From: Xiphydria camelus
Lineage: Eukaryota > Arthropoda > Insecta > Hymenoptera > Xiphydriidae
Length of the DNA stretch: 64,000 nt
Direction: 5' to 3'
NCBI GenBank assembly: GCA_963678675.1
Contig: OY783198.1
Coordinates: forward strand, 2,175,001-2,239,000
Part shown: piece by piece, positions 23,671 through 36,211 of the stretch
How positions within the stretch are numbered: position 1 is the first letter of the stretch
How the letters are laid out: each line of letters starts with the position of its first letter
The notes under the pieces: generated by a model
The model's database searches: none
What the model was told of the DNA's origin: nothing
Seen by the model: the letters and a program-made list of their open reading frames with translations, nothing else
Made by a program: the position numbers and the translations under genes

Positions 23671-25336
23671 TCAACACTCGATCGCGCTGCAGTTCTTATT
23701 CTTTATCGCGTTGAAAACCTCTTGAAGATCGTTATTTCTCGCAGCCTCTTCCGTCGTCCTGCAAAAGCGCTCCACTTTACTCAACGATCTCCGCGTCCAA
23801 ACGAAATTACCCGCAGTCTGCGCGCAACGCACACTTTCCACCCGGCCGCGCTTATCCTCCCAGAAAATAATCACCTCGTAACAAAGTTCCACAGGACGTT
23901 CTGCAGCAGGTGCGACTTTGGCTTGCTGCCGGCTAGAATGATCTCGCAGGCAGATCGTTCCTCGCACACAGCCGGATCGAATTCGGATCTCCCCCTCTTA
24001 TGCTGGACCGGCAAATCGATGTCTCTCAATTTGGAGAGGACGATGTTCGGTTGCCTGAGAATGAATTTTCCCTAGACTCTCTTTCGTCGTTTTTCGTTGC
24101 TAAACGGACAAATATCGCGAGTTGCCGTATTTGAACTCACGTCGTATTTCCAATTTGCACTACGGTCGGTGTCAGGGTTGCCAGTAACAAGCCGAGGGGT
24201 AAAAGCGTCCCTATAAAATGGACGATCCTCTTCCACGGTGACACCCTGTGTGGGAGCCGATTAGAAGTCGTCGACGATTGAGATGGTACATCCAAATACG
24301 TTTGAAGTGTAAACAAAATTAACGGTGTACCCCGTGAAATAAAACGACCCAGTTTTCGACACGAATGTACTCACTTCCTGTCCTTCGGCAAGATCGCCAA
24401 CGGCCGCGCGGGTTCCTCCTCGATATATCCGATATCGCCATCCGGAAGTTCGACGGGCTCGCGATAGAACTTGTAGGGAAACTTTTGCGGCCTGCCGAAA
24501 CTCGACGCGTGAAACTCGACCGGACGACCGACGACTTCCGGCTGCTTGCCACCTTCGAAGCTCGGCGGCTTGGTCAGGTACTCCCGATAGCCGAGAATCT
24601 CGGCGTAGGGGGTGACGAAGTTAGTCTCACCCTGCAAGAGTTTCGAGGGCTTCTCGTAGATCGACGGGTGTCTCTCGACAGCGTTCTCGTCGGGGGTGAA
24701 ATAAGGACTTTCCACGGCGTGCGAACCGAAGCCCCGCCCACCGAAATTCACGGGAGATCCGGACGGATGGGACGGCGCGGAATGCGGGAAAGTCACACGA
24801 CCGGAATTCGAATCATGCGTTTGGATCTTCGCGGTGCCGCCGAAGCTCTCGCGCTGCGGAGGGCGCGCCTTGTGTCGGGCATCGATGTCTTCGAGGGCGC
24901 GCGACGGCTGAAGCTTCGGGTTCTGCTTGCCGCGCGATTGCGCTTCGACGGCCGGCTCGAAGTTGATGAAATTCTCGAACTTGACGGGTTTCACGCTGTT
25001 GAAGGGATTCGACGGACGACGGTGCAGCGCAAACTCCTCGATTTCCCCGAGATGAACGCTGGGCTTGAATTCGTCGGATTTGTTATTCGCGGAGGGTTTC
25101 CGCGCGGTGACGAAGTTCTCGACGGTGGGAGCGGTCGTGTCCTCGGAGCTTTCCGCGACAGCGGCGGCAGTGGCGTTGGTGTTCGTGGCGAACGGCGCGG
25201 TGACGTTACCGACGGCAAACTCGTTCTCGAGCCTCTTGAAATCGACATCCTCGTCGGAGCGCTCCGGGATATCGTCGAAGCACTCCGCGCGGAGGACCTC
25301 GCGCAGCAGCGGCAGCAGCAGCAGGCAGACCAGTGA
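23671..25336 (-). CDS. Gene F: secreted/membrane protein with the same four-cysteine C-terminus as E; in-frame TAG
   Basis: Visible exons: 24375-25336, 24141-24245, 24099 (or 24071) to 23875, and 23671-23758. The first begins at TTGCAG|TCACTGG with a signal-peptide core (SLVCLLLLPLL, then AECFDD). The initiator exon was not located. A disordered region of about 320 residues follows. Then comes a hydrophobic segment (FIGTLLPLGLLLATLTPTVV), a KRRKR site, and the domain AVCEERSACEIIL, phase 2 intron, NKNCSAIEC and stop. The best acceptor (CCGTTTAG at 24100) keeps frame into that domain but passes a TAG at 24072-24074. A weaker acceptor just after the TAG (exon start 24071) avoids it if paired with an earlier donor. 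So either a premature stop, readthrough or alternative splicing. No named family recognised. Confidence 0.65.
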
Positions 25337-28300
25337 CTGCAACTTTTCGAGGGGAAAAAAAGGTGGCGAGTTTCGAGGGCGCGCGACGCGGAGGGATCGC
25401 TCGTGGCGCCAAAGCGGAAACTCGGTTTGAACCTCCACGGCAACTCCTGCAGCTTTGCTTTATTGACTTTGACCGATGCGATTCGGTCGATCGTGGGAAT
25501 CGGACCGGAGCAACTGTCGCCAGGATTGAACCGAGTTTACGATTTGGCGAGACCGGCGCACTACGAGAGGTACTACTGCGCGAACGTAATCGGGAGCGAA
25601 AAGTGACGAAATTCGGATAGACGCTCCACGATGAAAAATGTATTTTCGATCACCGCGAGAAGCGACGAATTCGACGGAACGACCGAGTTACCTCCATGGC
25701 AAAAGGTGTCGTGTACTGAACTGCGCCTTTCGGCGTTTTTCCCGGCTTTATGCCTTTTCCCGAGAGGCACCCGAGGGACGAATTCTAAAAAGCGTGAAGA
25801 CACGACCAACCGTCGTCGGACTGTAATGTTTTAATCGCTGTTCACTCCACTTGCCCCCCTCCGCGAAGTGCCAGTCCCCGGGGTGTTTAGTTCGAGCAGG
25901 CGTTTATCTCGGGAAGGGCGTTTGGACGTACGCGACGGGTTTTCTAATGGCGCCCGCGAATGGAGTCGTAACTCTTTTTTCATTTTCATCGCGTCGCGGA
26001 AATCTCGATTGCGAAACCAGACGCAGCGGTGCGGCGAAGCATTGAAAAGCGACGCCTTCAAAGGTGATGCAGTGCGAGGAACGCGTTACAATTCAATTGA
26101 AAATCACCCCCGCGACGTCTTTCGGCCAATTTTCGTCACATCCGCCGCGTCGAGGGAAAGAGTCACCTCCGCGAGCGAGATCGCGTTCTCGATCAAAAGC
26201 GAAAATACGGGAGCATAGACAAACTGCGCGCTCTCGTCCAAATAGAAAACAAAAAAGAGCCGGAGAAACACACGGACGCGCGATAGATGGGGTCCCAGTG
26301 ACCCCGCGGTCGGCTGAAACAGGGTCAACGTCCACGAGTACACACATCCGCCGCTAGAAAGTACCTTCCGCCATCGAAAGCCGTTCCTAACGCGTCAGCT
26401 GGAGGAATTTCTCTCTCGCGTTTTACGACGGGGTACGGCGACACCCCGCCAGGGTGGAAACGCTTGACGACGGCCACTCTCCGCGGCATCGGGACTTTTC
26501 ACGTGGTAACTCCCAGAAACGCGCGCGCGCGCGCGCCGGCGGCGGCGGCGGCGGCGACGACGACCGACAATGAAAGTAGCGTTCACACCGCGGAGCACTT
26601 TTTGCCGCGGATAATCTCCTCGCTGACCCGGTTCTCGGATCGAGTAGGCCAGAGAGCCGAGCCGGGAGCAAACCGCACGCCGGGAACTCGAGGAGTGTGC
26701 GCTCGTCGCCGCGAGTGCAGCGGCGCGCGAGGCATCGAGCCGTGGGGAGCGACGTTAAAATCGGAAATGCGACTCGTAAAAGTCGCCGCGGCCGACCACG
26801 GGCGATCGCCCCGGCGTGCAGCGCCGACGAGATTGCTCTGGAATCGGAGTTCGATGTAAAAAGGACGCGGGACGGGAAACGCGGGCCCCCCGTCGTCGAG
26901 AGAGTCGGCCGAGTGCCCGGTTTGTGGGCCGAGGAAAGCCGCTAAAACGAAGCGAGGATCCGCTGGGATTCTCCGCTATCGCGGCGTTATCGACACGTTG
27001 ACTGTCCCGCGAGTCACATATCGTCGGTCTTATCACGTAAGGGCGTATCTCAGTTTTGATGAGAGCGATTTTAAATATTTTACGATTTTTCATTGTGAAT
27101 AAGTCCTGCAATTATTGTTATATTGTAGCTTGGCGATTTTTTTATATACAAAATTATGCGCTCGAATGCCTTTTAAATCACACGTATGGGCATATCCTAA
27201 GTTAGGCGTACTATACGTGAGATTTCAATTTTTATTATTTTGAGATACGCGAGGAAAAATTTGTACGGGGAGCAAAAGTATAAAATATTGAGGTACGCCG
27301 GGGGCCGTGAGATAAAGATATAAGGCTTAAGAGCAACCTATCGGCGGTCTTAACTCAATTTTCAAATTTTCTGAGATACGCCCATACGTGATAAGACCGA
27401 CGATATGATTGATTCGTTTGCCATTGCCGTATACATGACGATTTCACGATTTTGACGGATGGGCAAAATTTCTTATGGGGACGGTCAACGTGTTAATGTG
27501 GAACTGTCGAGAGCGCCGTTGCAAATTCGATCGGCTGCGCGGTCACGCTTGCAATTCCGCCGTCGACTGCGAAGGACGGCCGCGACGATGCGCGCGCGCG
27601 CGTTATGTGCGGCAGGATGTCACTGGGGCGATTCGTCGTGCGGCGCCTCGACGACGCACGTTGGAGTTTCCCGAGTAGTTTGCCGGTTATATATATGTCG
27701 GACGATACGCGAGATTCGAGGTGTCTCGCGCGGAGAGGTGACCCCTTGAACTCGCCCCCCAACTGCCGCGGGCGGCGCGGAAGACGCGTACGCACTTCGA
27801 AAACGTACGGAGTTAGAGAACGCATAAAATCTGGCCTTCTTTTTACGCGAACGTCGCGACGAGACGCGCGCTGCCGCGCCGTCGTATACCTACTTTGAAA
27901 GGGCAACGGCGTTAACGGCGAAACGAGGAGCGCCGAACGACTGGAAAGTGGATTACCGTACTACGCGTTTACCCACGCAACGGAAATGGGATTTCGCGTC
28001 GAAATCTCGAACGGGATTTATGGTAATTTCGCCGGAGAACAGGGTTTCGGAGCTAGCTCGTAAAGTTTGAGGACTATTCTTTTTTATTACGTATGCATGT
28101 AGAAGCACGCGATGTAAATAATTTGAATTGCAATGAAACTGGTAATCGAAACTGATCGTCGATCTCTGGTGAACGAAATAAGAGAGCGCGGGGAGAATTC
28201 ATAAATTTACCAACCCTCGTTGACCAGCCACACGCGGTTGTTCAGCGACACCCCCCGCTTACTCGTATCTCCTGCAAATTACAGCAAGCGCTATCACGTC

Positions 28301-29769
28301 GAACGAGATAAATATAGCCGCTCTTAACGAGACTCTCCCACTTCTTCCGACGATCCGCGAGTGGAGAAAATTCGCAATTTCTCGTACCCTCGCTGCTTCC
28401 CCCGCCGCGGAGACCCAGACCTAGACCAGAGTTTCAGTTCCAGTTCCGCGAGTCGCGCGCAAGAGCGCCTCGTTAAACGGTGAAAGTAGGATCCCGATAA
28501 AACACTCTTGTTCGCATTGTTATCCGCCACGAATATTAAGAAAACGACAAAGTGCGAGATGTAGTTCCAATGACGGAGCAATCAGGGCGTGACACTGGTC
28601 GGATGATGTTCTCGTCTTCGAAATAAAAAAGAGAGAGAGAGAGAGAGAAACAAGAGGGAAGATCGTGAAGAACCACGAACAAGAGGGAGAGAGGAGGTTG
28701 CAAGAACCGATCGAACGTCGAGATTCCCGTCGCCCGTTGCACACCCACCCGTCCGCCCGATTCTCGCCTAGATGCGCCGCTCCTCGATGCGCATCGACGG
28801 AACCCAGAAGCGATCGAAGGCAGATCTACGCGCGCGGGGAGACGCCCCTGCTCGCTCGCCGGTTCTCGGTATTACGAGATGTCGGAGCGAGATCGACAAA
28901 GGGGTCCCCTTGTCGTGTGCACGCCGCCGCTCTCGCTTATCCGACGGAATGAGAAAGAAAGAGAGAAGGGGAGAGATGGAGAGAGAGAGAGGAAAAATGG
29001 ACCAGTCACCACGAAGTGGGGACCTGGATTAAAAGCAAACGGGGCCATCGACTGAGCCCCAGAACCATCTCGGACCTTGAAGAGTGGAGGTCATTGCTGC
29101 GGTAACGGGTTCTCGGATACCGCCTTTGTTTATGTAGTTTGAGAGAGTACGGAAAACGCGCGTCGACAACCCCCCGCAAGGTGACGGTCAGTGTCTCGTG
29201 GAAAGAGTCGGGCTTCGAGGGCCGGGAGGTGTCGCGAGGGCGAATCTTCGCGCTTGTCAGGGGAAGCCGGGGATCGCTTTTCGGTCGGTTCATTCGAATC
29301 GTTCTTTCGAAGGGGTGGTTCGAGGGAGAGTTTTTGTGTGGGGTTCCTTGGGTTGCCGAATGACGGTAATTTTGTCGATGCCTCAGTGATCGTGTACAAG
29401 TGGAGCATCTGCGCCGAGAAAGACGTTTTTGTCGACCGAGGAATATAATTATCGCACTCTACATCAGAATTACTGGTGGTAACGATCGTAGTTTCTAAAA
29501 AAAAACAAACGACGCTATTTTTGACGCAAGAAGAATTTCGCCAAACTGACGAAAATTTATCAGTCATGACTTGCAATATTTTTACAATATCTGATTCCCG
29601 GATCTACGTTGTCTTCCGTACATTTTTTCTAGTGCATGCACACATATATACTAGATACGGTAGCCCTACTTTAAGACGTCTGCACGTACGTTTTCAAGTA
29701 CCGTTTAAGATTAGCCGAACGAGTCGTAAAGTCCGCGGCAAGAAGTTTCACCGTTTGGTCACGTTGCAG
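25337..29769. other. Divergent intergenic region between genes F and G
   Basis: About 4.4 kb of CpG-rich DNA between two genes that point away from each other. It probably carries both promoters, the first exon of F and the 5' UTR exon of G. No coding exon can be supported. It holds a GC/GCC run at about 26,521-26,560, the inverted-repeat element at 27,019-27,406 and a GA run at about 28,627-28,650. Confidence 0.5.
27019..27406. mobile_element. Inverted-repeat element (MITE), about 390 bases
   Basis: Arms of about 35 bases: TCGTCGGTCTTATCACGTA then GGGCGTATCTCAG at the left, and the near-perfect complement at the right (27,371-27,404). TA borders both ends. The interior repeats GAGATACGC-like words and has no open frame. 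It is probably non-autonomous; the superfamily is suggested only by the TA. Confidence 0.75.
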
Positions 29770-31731
29770 ATGACGTCGACGAGAGGAGTGACATCTTTGC
29801 TCCTACTGACCCTGATCATCCAAGGATCCTCGGGTGCCACGAGATACCTGATCAAGATGAACGTCAACGCCTCGAGGAACGGAGGCAATGATCCTTGGGT
29901 CGCGAAGGATTTGGCCCGAAAGAGCCCACAGCGAATGACCGACTCGAAGACCAACGAAATGGACAACGACCAGGTTGGCTCCAACTTCGATAGACGAGGT
30001 TCCCTGGAGACTTCCACCTTCAATCCGGACGTACTGAATAAATTCTTAGAGGAATACGCCACTAAGATGAAGAGTACCACCGAGAAAAATTACAAGTATC
30101 CTTTCACGGTGGTTAAACCACCGTCCGACTCCCTGGAGCTTGAAGTGGATGACTCCGCGTCGAATTCGGGGACCACGATCGGCGAACGCAATTCCACGGA
30201 GAAGGCTCATAACGCTACATTCGAAGAAGAAGTAAGAGGATGTGGATTACTTAATTTATATTTATACTGATAGCGATTTTCAATAGCCTCATGCGTAAAA
30301 CCGATTTGATAATATTTGTCACTCCTGAAACGATTCGACGTCCCTCAGCTAAAGACGGAGTTAAACGACACCCTGAAGAGAAACAAGCACTGGTCGAACA
30401 ATCCTCACGAGGACAAGAATGGTTGGGTGACTCTGGAGGCGATACCCTGGTCGAAGAGCAAGATTTCCAAGTGGCAGGCCAATCAGAACACGCAGAGACC
30501 CTGGCCCGAACAGAAACCCTGGGAGAAGCCGAACGGTGGGAAGCCCTTATCGGCCGCTTATCCTTCTAGGCCGAATTATGACGATAACAAGCCATGGTGA
30601 GAGCTGGATTTGATTAATTTATCGCACTCGTTCGGCAAGCAACTTTTTCTCGATGATTTAATACCGATTTGCGGTATCAGGTACGACAAACCAAAGCCCC
30701 ATTGGCCGGAGGATCCCGAGAATGAAAAACTCTGGTACCCGGACAGACCCAACCAACCATCGAGGCCGACTTACTTCGACGACAACAAGTTCGATACCGG
30801 AAGCAACCCGAATTACGCGCAAAAGTGGCCGCCGGAGAAACCGTGGGATAAATACTCCGATTCTTACAAGCAAGAGCAAGAAATCATCACCGACAATAGA
30901 CCGGCGAATTTTCCCAACAGCTGGGACAGACTGCAGACGTCAAAACCCACTTATAGCTACGACAGATTCTCGGACAAGATTCACCACGAGGACGATACGG
31001 CGAACGACTGGAAGTTGCACAACTTCAACAATTACAGGCCACCGTTAGAAGAACTGAATGGAAGACCTTCGAACTTTCCGCGTCCGATCAACCACGACCG
31101 GCCCAATTTCTCGCAGTATCAGTACTCCACGGAGCACCCTCAGTCGCATCCCTCGAGCGGCGACGGGGAGTGGGTCCTCCTCTCTACCAATCGAGGGTAC
31201 TCGAAATCGCGGCAGAGATCCATCAAGATAGAGGCACCCGACGTGAACACTCAGAAGACGTCGGCAAAGAAGCCAGGAGCGAAGAAGGAAGAAGCCGATC
31301 CCGCCATACCGGTCGTCACGTCGCATCGTCAGGTGCGCCTGACGGTTCTGCCATCGGTGAACGGTACCAACACGACGACCTCGCACGGTGGAATGCTGGA
31401 AGTGGAGAAGACTTTTAAAACCGTGGACCAGAGTCAGAAGGAGTACGAGAGGGAAAAGTTGTCGACGGTACCGACTGTCTTCAAGAGGAGGCCCACGAGG
31501 AACACCTTGGGCGGTCAGCCTTCGAGCTCGGCGATTCTGGCGGCGGTCGGGGCTGGTATGCTTCCCGCCACCATGGCTATGGTCATTCCCATGATGCTCG
31601 GCCGCAAAAAACGCTCCATTGGACGCGCCACTATGGAGCACACTTTGAGAAAAGTCGACGACGTCGGGGATGAGCTGAGTGACCTTGCCGATAGAATAAA
31701 TAACCAAAGAACGAAGTTTGTTAGGATGTGA
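29770..31731 (+). CDS. Gene G: Trp/Pro-rich secreted or single-pass protein
   Basis: Exons 29770-30231, 30349-30596 and 30681-31731 give 586 aa. Junctions are GAA|GTAAGA to CCTCAG|CTA (phase 0) and CCATG|GTGAGA to GTATCAG|GTAC (phase 2). The ATG follows a CACGTTGCAG acceptor, as in gene E. Residues 1-22 are a signal peptide (SLLLLTLIIQGSSG). The centre (about 155-330) is rich in Trp, Pro, Asn and Asp with loose repeats such as WPEQKPWEKP, WPEDPENEKLW and WPPEKPWDKY. A hydrophobic segment lies at about 520-545 (AAVGAGMLPATMAMVIPMML), followed at once by RKKRS and a short helical tail. There is no cysteine. No family is recognised; a matrix or cuticle-associated role is only inferred. Confidence 0.82.
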
Positions 31732-32312
31732 GAGGAACTTTGTGGTTGAGCGAGAGAGTCGGATAAAGAAATAGTGTGGATTTGACTGCAATTATATTGC
31801 GATTTGGATGCGACGCCTGCGAAATCATCGAGAGAGCTCTGCTTCGGCTTACGAATTTTAATTGAGAAAATTCCTTTGAATTTTGCGGTTCAATTTTTTT
31901 CGTATCCGGGAGGATAGGTAGCAGCGCCATCGTTGTCCTATTTTTACACTATTCATCGACTTTACCTTCACACGTTGATTCTCCGCTTCGTTAATTTATT
32001 ATTAATTAATATTTTTATTTATTTGACTCGAAATATGTACGCACCTTGCCCCGCGAGTACTTTTTCTAGAGACTGATAGTATATCATCCGTATAGAATAT
32101 CATTCAGAAGTCTATTGCTAATCGGTGTTTCTTGACATAGATCCGTCGGATTTATATTAAGAGACACGAACGACGGGTGAGTTTCACTCGGTCTTCAAAG
32201 TGCGGGTCGAAAAATTGACGCATCGTTCTTCTCTATAATGTTATCGTTTATTTACACTATGTATTAAAAGAGTATACACTATATATTTATTTATATATTA
32301 TATGTACTTTAC

Positions 32313-32318
32313 AATAAA
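32313..32318 (+). terminator. Candidate poly(A) signal of gene G
   Basis: An AATAAA hexamer about 580 bases after the stop codon of gene G, in an AT-rich stretch. No transcript end is known. Confidence 0.3.
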
Positions 32319-32630
32319 TTATTCATTACTTTCGCCTCTTGAAGTACCATTGCGCGTCCCAAAAGTGAGTATTGAAGTGGGAAAAAAACGAACAATCTTA
32401 TTCGTCATCTCCATCCAGCGATTTAACGATCAGTCCGAAATAGTAATAGTAATTGTCATCAGCCTACGTTTCTTATTTTGGAATTAACCGCAAATTCCAC
32501 TAAACTATATAGGCGCGTATCTAATAATACGCCTTACGCGTGGTTGATCGTCGATAAGAAAATACATTTTAACGCGAAGGAAAATATTATAGAAAGAAGG
32601 AGGGAAGAGGGGAAGCCATTCGCAGGAATC

Positions 32631-32688
32631 TTTCAAAATCTAAGAAGGAAAATACCGCGGTCGCGTAGCGGTATTTAAGATTTTGAAA
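32631..32688. repeat. Hairpin between convergent genes G and H
   Basis: Inverted repeat TTTCAAAATCT..AAATACCGC, a short loop, then GCGGTATTT..AGATTTTGAAA. It lies in the 1.2 kb between the converging 3' ends of G and H. It could be a small element or a structured 3' UTR; nothing else in 31,732-32,964 is coding. Confidence 0.55.
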
Positions 32689-32964
32689 AATGTCCGACAG
32701 AATATAGTGTTCGAATGCGCTTGGGCACGGCCAGCCGTGGGAGGTGCTCGAACGCACTCAGAGTTAGTCGATAAAAGATATTGTACCGTGCTTATATATA
32801 ATACTTTTCTCGCCTATCTGCAAATTGAACGAATTCTTCTCGTTTTGTCTCTTACCGCGTGTATAAAAAGTAGAAAAATTTTCTCATTCTTAAAAATCCT
32901 TTAAAGTACGAATATACCTTAACATTTGTTCCATCATTGTAACACCGACCCTTTCGATGAATTT

Positions 32965-35900
32965 TCACTCCTCCCCATTGATCCTCTTCTGTACGTGGCC
33001 CAAATACCTGGCGAGGCCTTCGCTGGCGTGTCTCAAGACGGCTACACCTAATCTAAACTTAATATCGGCGATCCTTCTTACGAAGCCGAAGACGTCGAAG
33101 CCCTGATCGCTCGACGTTTCGGCCTTTGGGGTGGTGGGGGGATCGAACCAACTGTCGTCCTCGAGTACGGTGGTCTCTTCGAGATCTTTGAGGCTGGCTT
33201 CGGTGCTGCTGTCGTAGTCTTCAGGATATTTCTCCGTGTCGGGTTTCTCGGTCGTCGAGGACGACGATTCCGGAGTCGTGTCACCTTTCGTAATTTTCGT
33301 CGTACTAGCGATCGTCGTTATCTCCACGGCTCGTTCGTTCATTTTCGACGTGGTCGTTGTCACCTTGTCCTTCGTTTGATTTTCTGGCTTGTACGTGGTG
33401 GTCTTCTGATGTGCCTTCACCTTCTCCTCGTGCTTCCTCTTCTCCAGATCCAACTTGTGCGTCCCTTTGGGATCTTGCGTCTTACCGTGATCCTCGCTGC
33501 CCGGAATCACCGACTCGATAATGTCCAAAATCTCATTGCTCAGATTCTCCTCCTTTCCTTCTTCCATTACTTGGCCGTGAGGCGAAATAATTTGTATGAC
33601 CGAGTCCCTCTTCGACCTTGATTTAATCGGTAATGACCTCTTCACCTTCAAAGCTCGGGGACCATGTTCCACAGCGACGGCAGTTGGGGTGATCTCCACT
33701 TCTTCGTAATCATCGGCAACCTTCAGGGCCTGCGCTTCGGCCAAACCGAAAGGCTGAGCGATATTCACGGGATTCTTTGGAAAATCGTAAGTGGTCTGAG
33801 CGATCTTCTGCTCGAACTCGCTTTGTCCGCTTTCTCCCACTACGTAAGCTGAGCCTGCCTTATCAACCGGCTTGTTCTCATCGTAAGAGTACTCTTTAGG
33901 AACGTTACCAACGACAAACTGCCGATTGTCGACGTTCGTGACGCTACCGACGGTGTATCCCGCCTGCTTCTGCCTCTCGTAATAATTTGGAGTGGTGGGG
34001 AGGTCGGGGTACTTGAACTCGGTGTTCCTGTACTTCAGACCGTAGGTGTTCTCCAGAGGAGAAAACACTGGAGTGGAAGGCGTCGGATTCTTGTTGCTCC
34101 CCTTTTTCAAGGTGGCTTTCGAATCGCTGTGCTGATAGTGATAATAATTATTCTCGTAATCCTTGATTCCGCCGAACTTGGCGTCGTGGTTGGTCATGCC
34201 CTGGAGAACCTTGGAGAACACTTCCTCCTCGCTCACTCCCTGACTACCGCCGTATTCGTCCAGATTATACTTGTAATTGGGTTCCACTTCGTAATTCCTC
34301 CTAGCGATTCCACCACCGAACGGATAGAGGAAGTAGGAAGCGAGACCAAGACCCAAACCGACCAAAGACATAACACCTACGCTTGGCATGATCTCTCTAC
34401 TGAGGAAATTGTAAAGCTGAGTACCTATTGGCTTCTGAATTTGCTTCTTATTCTTATTGTTCTTCGTGGCATTCGTCACTTTCGACTCGGGTTCGACTTT
34501 CGACTCCTGAATAGAAGTATCGGTACCCAGCAGATCTGAAGAGAGTTCATTGATCGCATCCAACATCGATCCGGATGACGTAGATGTTTCCACAGCAGTT
34601 GTGGAAGTTCTAGAAGGCTTGCGTCTCCTGTGCTTGTTCTTCTTCCTCTTGTTAGAGCTACGACGTGGCTTCTTCGTGGTAGTTGTAGGAAGCGCCTCCA
34701 CTGTGGAAGATTCCACGTCGATTTTCGTCAACTCGGGATTAAAATCAAACTTCAGATCGATTTGAGGGCTGTTCGATATCTCATCGCTGTTCGTCACGGG
34801 CTTCTCGATCTTCGGCACCTTTTTCGCGTCCTCTTCAATTTTTTCGATTTTCAGTATGGGGGCATTCACCTTGATAGGCTTGATCTCTATGGTTGTTCCC
34901 TCGTCGACAGGTTTCTTCAACTGAACCTTCAACACGTTATTGACCTTGCTAGGCTGTGGCCTCGTTTTAATTGGAACCTCAACGAGATCGGAGCCGGAGA
35001 AATTAGAGCTTGTAGTCTTCTGAGTGGTCGTCATCGTGACGATAGGAGTCGTGGGATTTTGCACGTCCGTTAAAACCGAAGCCTTTATTTTGGTGATGAA
35101 CATCGGCCTGTCCGTTTTGAGGTCGTTCTTCGGCGTTGAAATCATCTGTACCGGTCTGAAGGTCACCTTCTCCACTTTGAGGGTCGCAGCTTGAATTTCG
35201 GCTTCAGGCTTCTCCGTAGTTGTCTTGATTGGTGGCTTCGGCCTGTTGAAATTGGGTTTCACGATCTTCGTGATCAATGGTCTCGTTGTAGCAGGTTGGG
35301 TGACTTTTGATTTGATCGACGTATGATTAGAAGCGACGGTCTTCTTCGTTGTGGCTATCGATTTCGGTGTAGTCGGACTCTCTTTCAGTTCTTGAACAGT
35401 AGGAGGAATCGTGTTAACGCTTTTCGGAGTCGAATTAACGTTCTTCGAGGTCGTATTGGCGCTCTTCAAAGTCGTGGTACCGGAAGTCGCTGGAGGCTTT
35501 TCTCGTTTGCTCGAATTTTGCGACACTTTCTCTGGCTTCGCCGTCGTAGTCTTCTTCCAATTGTTCGTGCTTTGCTTGTCGTTACTTTGCACCACTTTCT
35601 CGGTAGTCGTCTTCACTTTCTCTTCGTTTTTCGTAACCCTCTTCTCCACGGAAGCCGTCGGCTTCACTTGAAATTTCACATCATTTTCAGGCTTGGTTTT
35701 ATCCTGACCAGATGAAGTTTTCGGTGTAGTCGAAGGAGGATTCAAGAGAATCCATGTGGAAATACCACCGGAAGTGGTTTGTTGATTCTTGTAAGCGGTC
35801 ATGAGCCTAGTCGAAGCCATCTCCTTCTCCAGTTCCTCTTCTGTCATAGCCATAGCCTGACCTGGATGTCCAGGCTCGAAGTAACCGAATTTTGAGTTGA

Positions 35901-36211
35901 CTGGTCTACCGAAACTGACGCCCATTGACTCTAAATTACTTATTTCCTTATTCATCTCCTTCGCCAATGAACTCTTGTCGTCCGGCTTCGAGTTCTCCTT
36001 GACATTCACGACTTTCTTCACCTTTTCTATTTTTCCGGTGGCTACGACGTTCGAAGCGAGATCGCCGTTCTTGACGGCCCCGCTCTTATCATCAACCTTG
36101 AGGACTTCTTCAGAGTTCGTCACGTTGAGCAGCTGAGTGGCGACCGTTCGCAAAGATTGATCCATTACGTTGAAGTCCTTTACATCACGTTGCACTTTGG
36201 GAAGTTCGAGT
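32965..36211 (-). CDS. Gene H: Thr/Lys-rich mucin-like membrane protein, 5' exon missing
   Basis: One large exon of 1081 codons plus stop. It starts after TTTTAATTTCAG with a phase 2 entry (LELPKVQRDVKDF), so a first exon with the signal peptide is required but was not found between 36,212 and 37,383. Order: a charged N-terminal part with a possibly conserved SFGRPVNSKFGYFEPGH block (about 100-120), a long Thr/Ser/Pro/Lys mucin-like region, a basic RRSSNKRKKNKHRRRK cluster, a Gly-rich hydrophobic segment at about 605-630 (VGVMSLVGLGLGLASYFLYPF), a Tyr/Asn-rich part, KRSLPIKSRSKRDS cleavage-like sites near 860, and an acidic Thr-rich tail ending in an amphipathic helix. No cysteine occurs anywhere. 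No family is recognised. The plan matches E, G and I. Confidence 0.78.

Noticed and set aside
24365..25336. 323-codon plus-strand frame opposite gene F
   Set aside because: The minus strand has a signal peptide, matched splice phases and a C-terminal domain shared with gene E; the plus frame has none of these.
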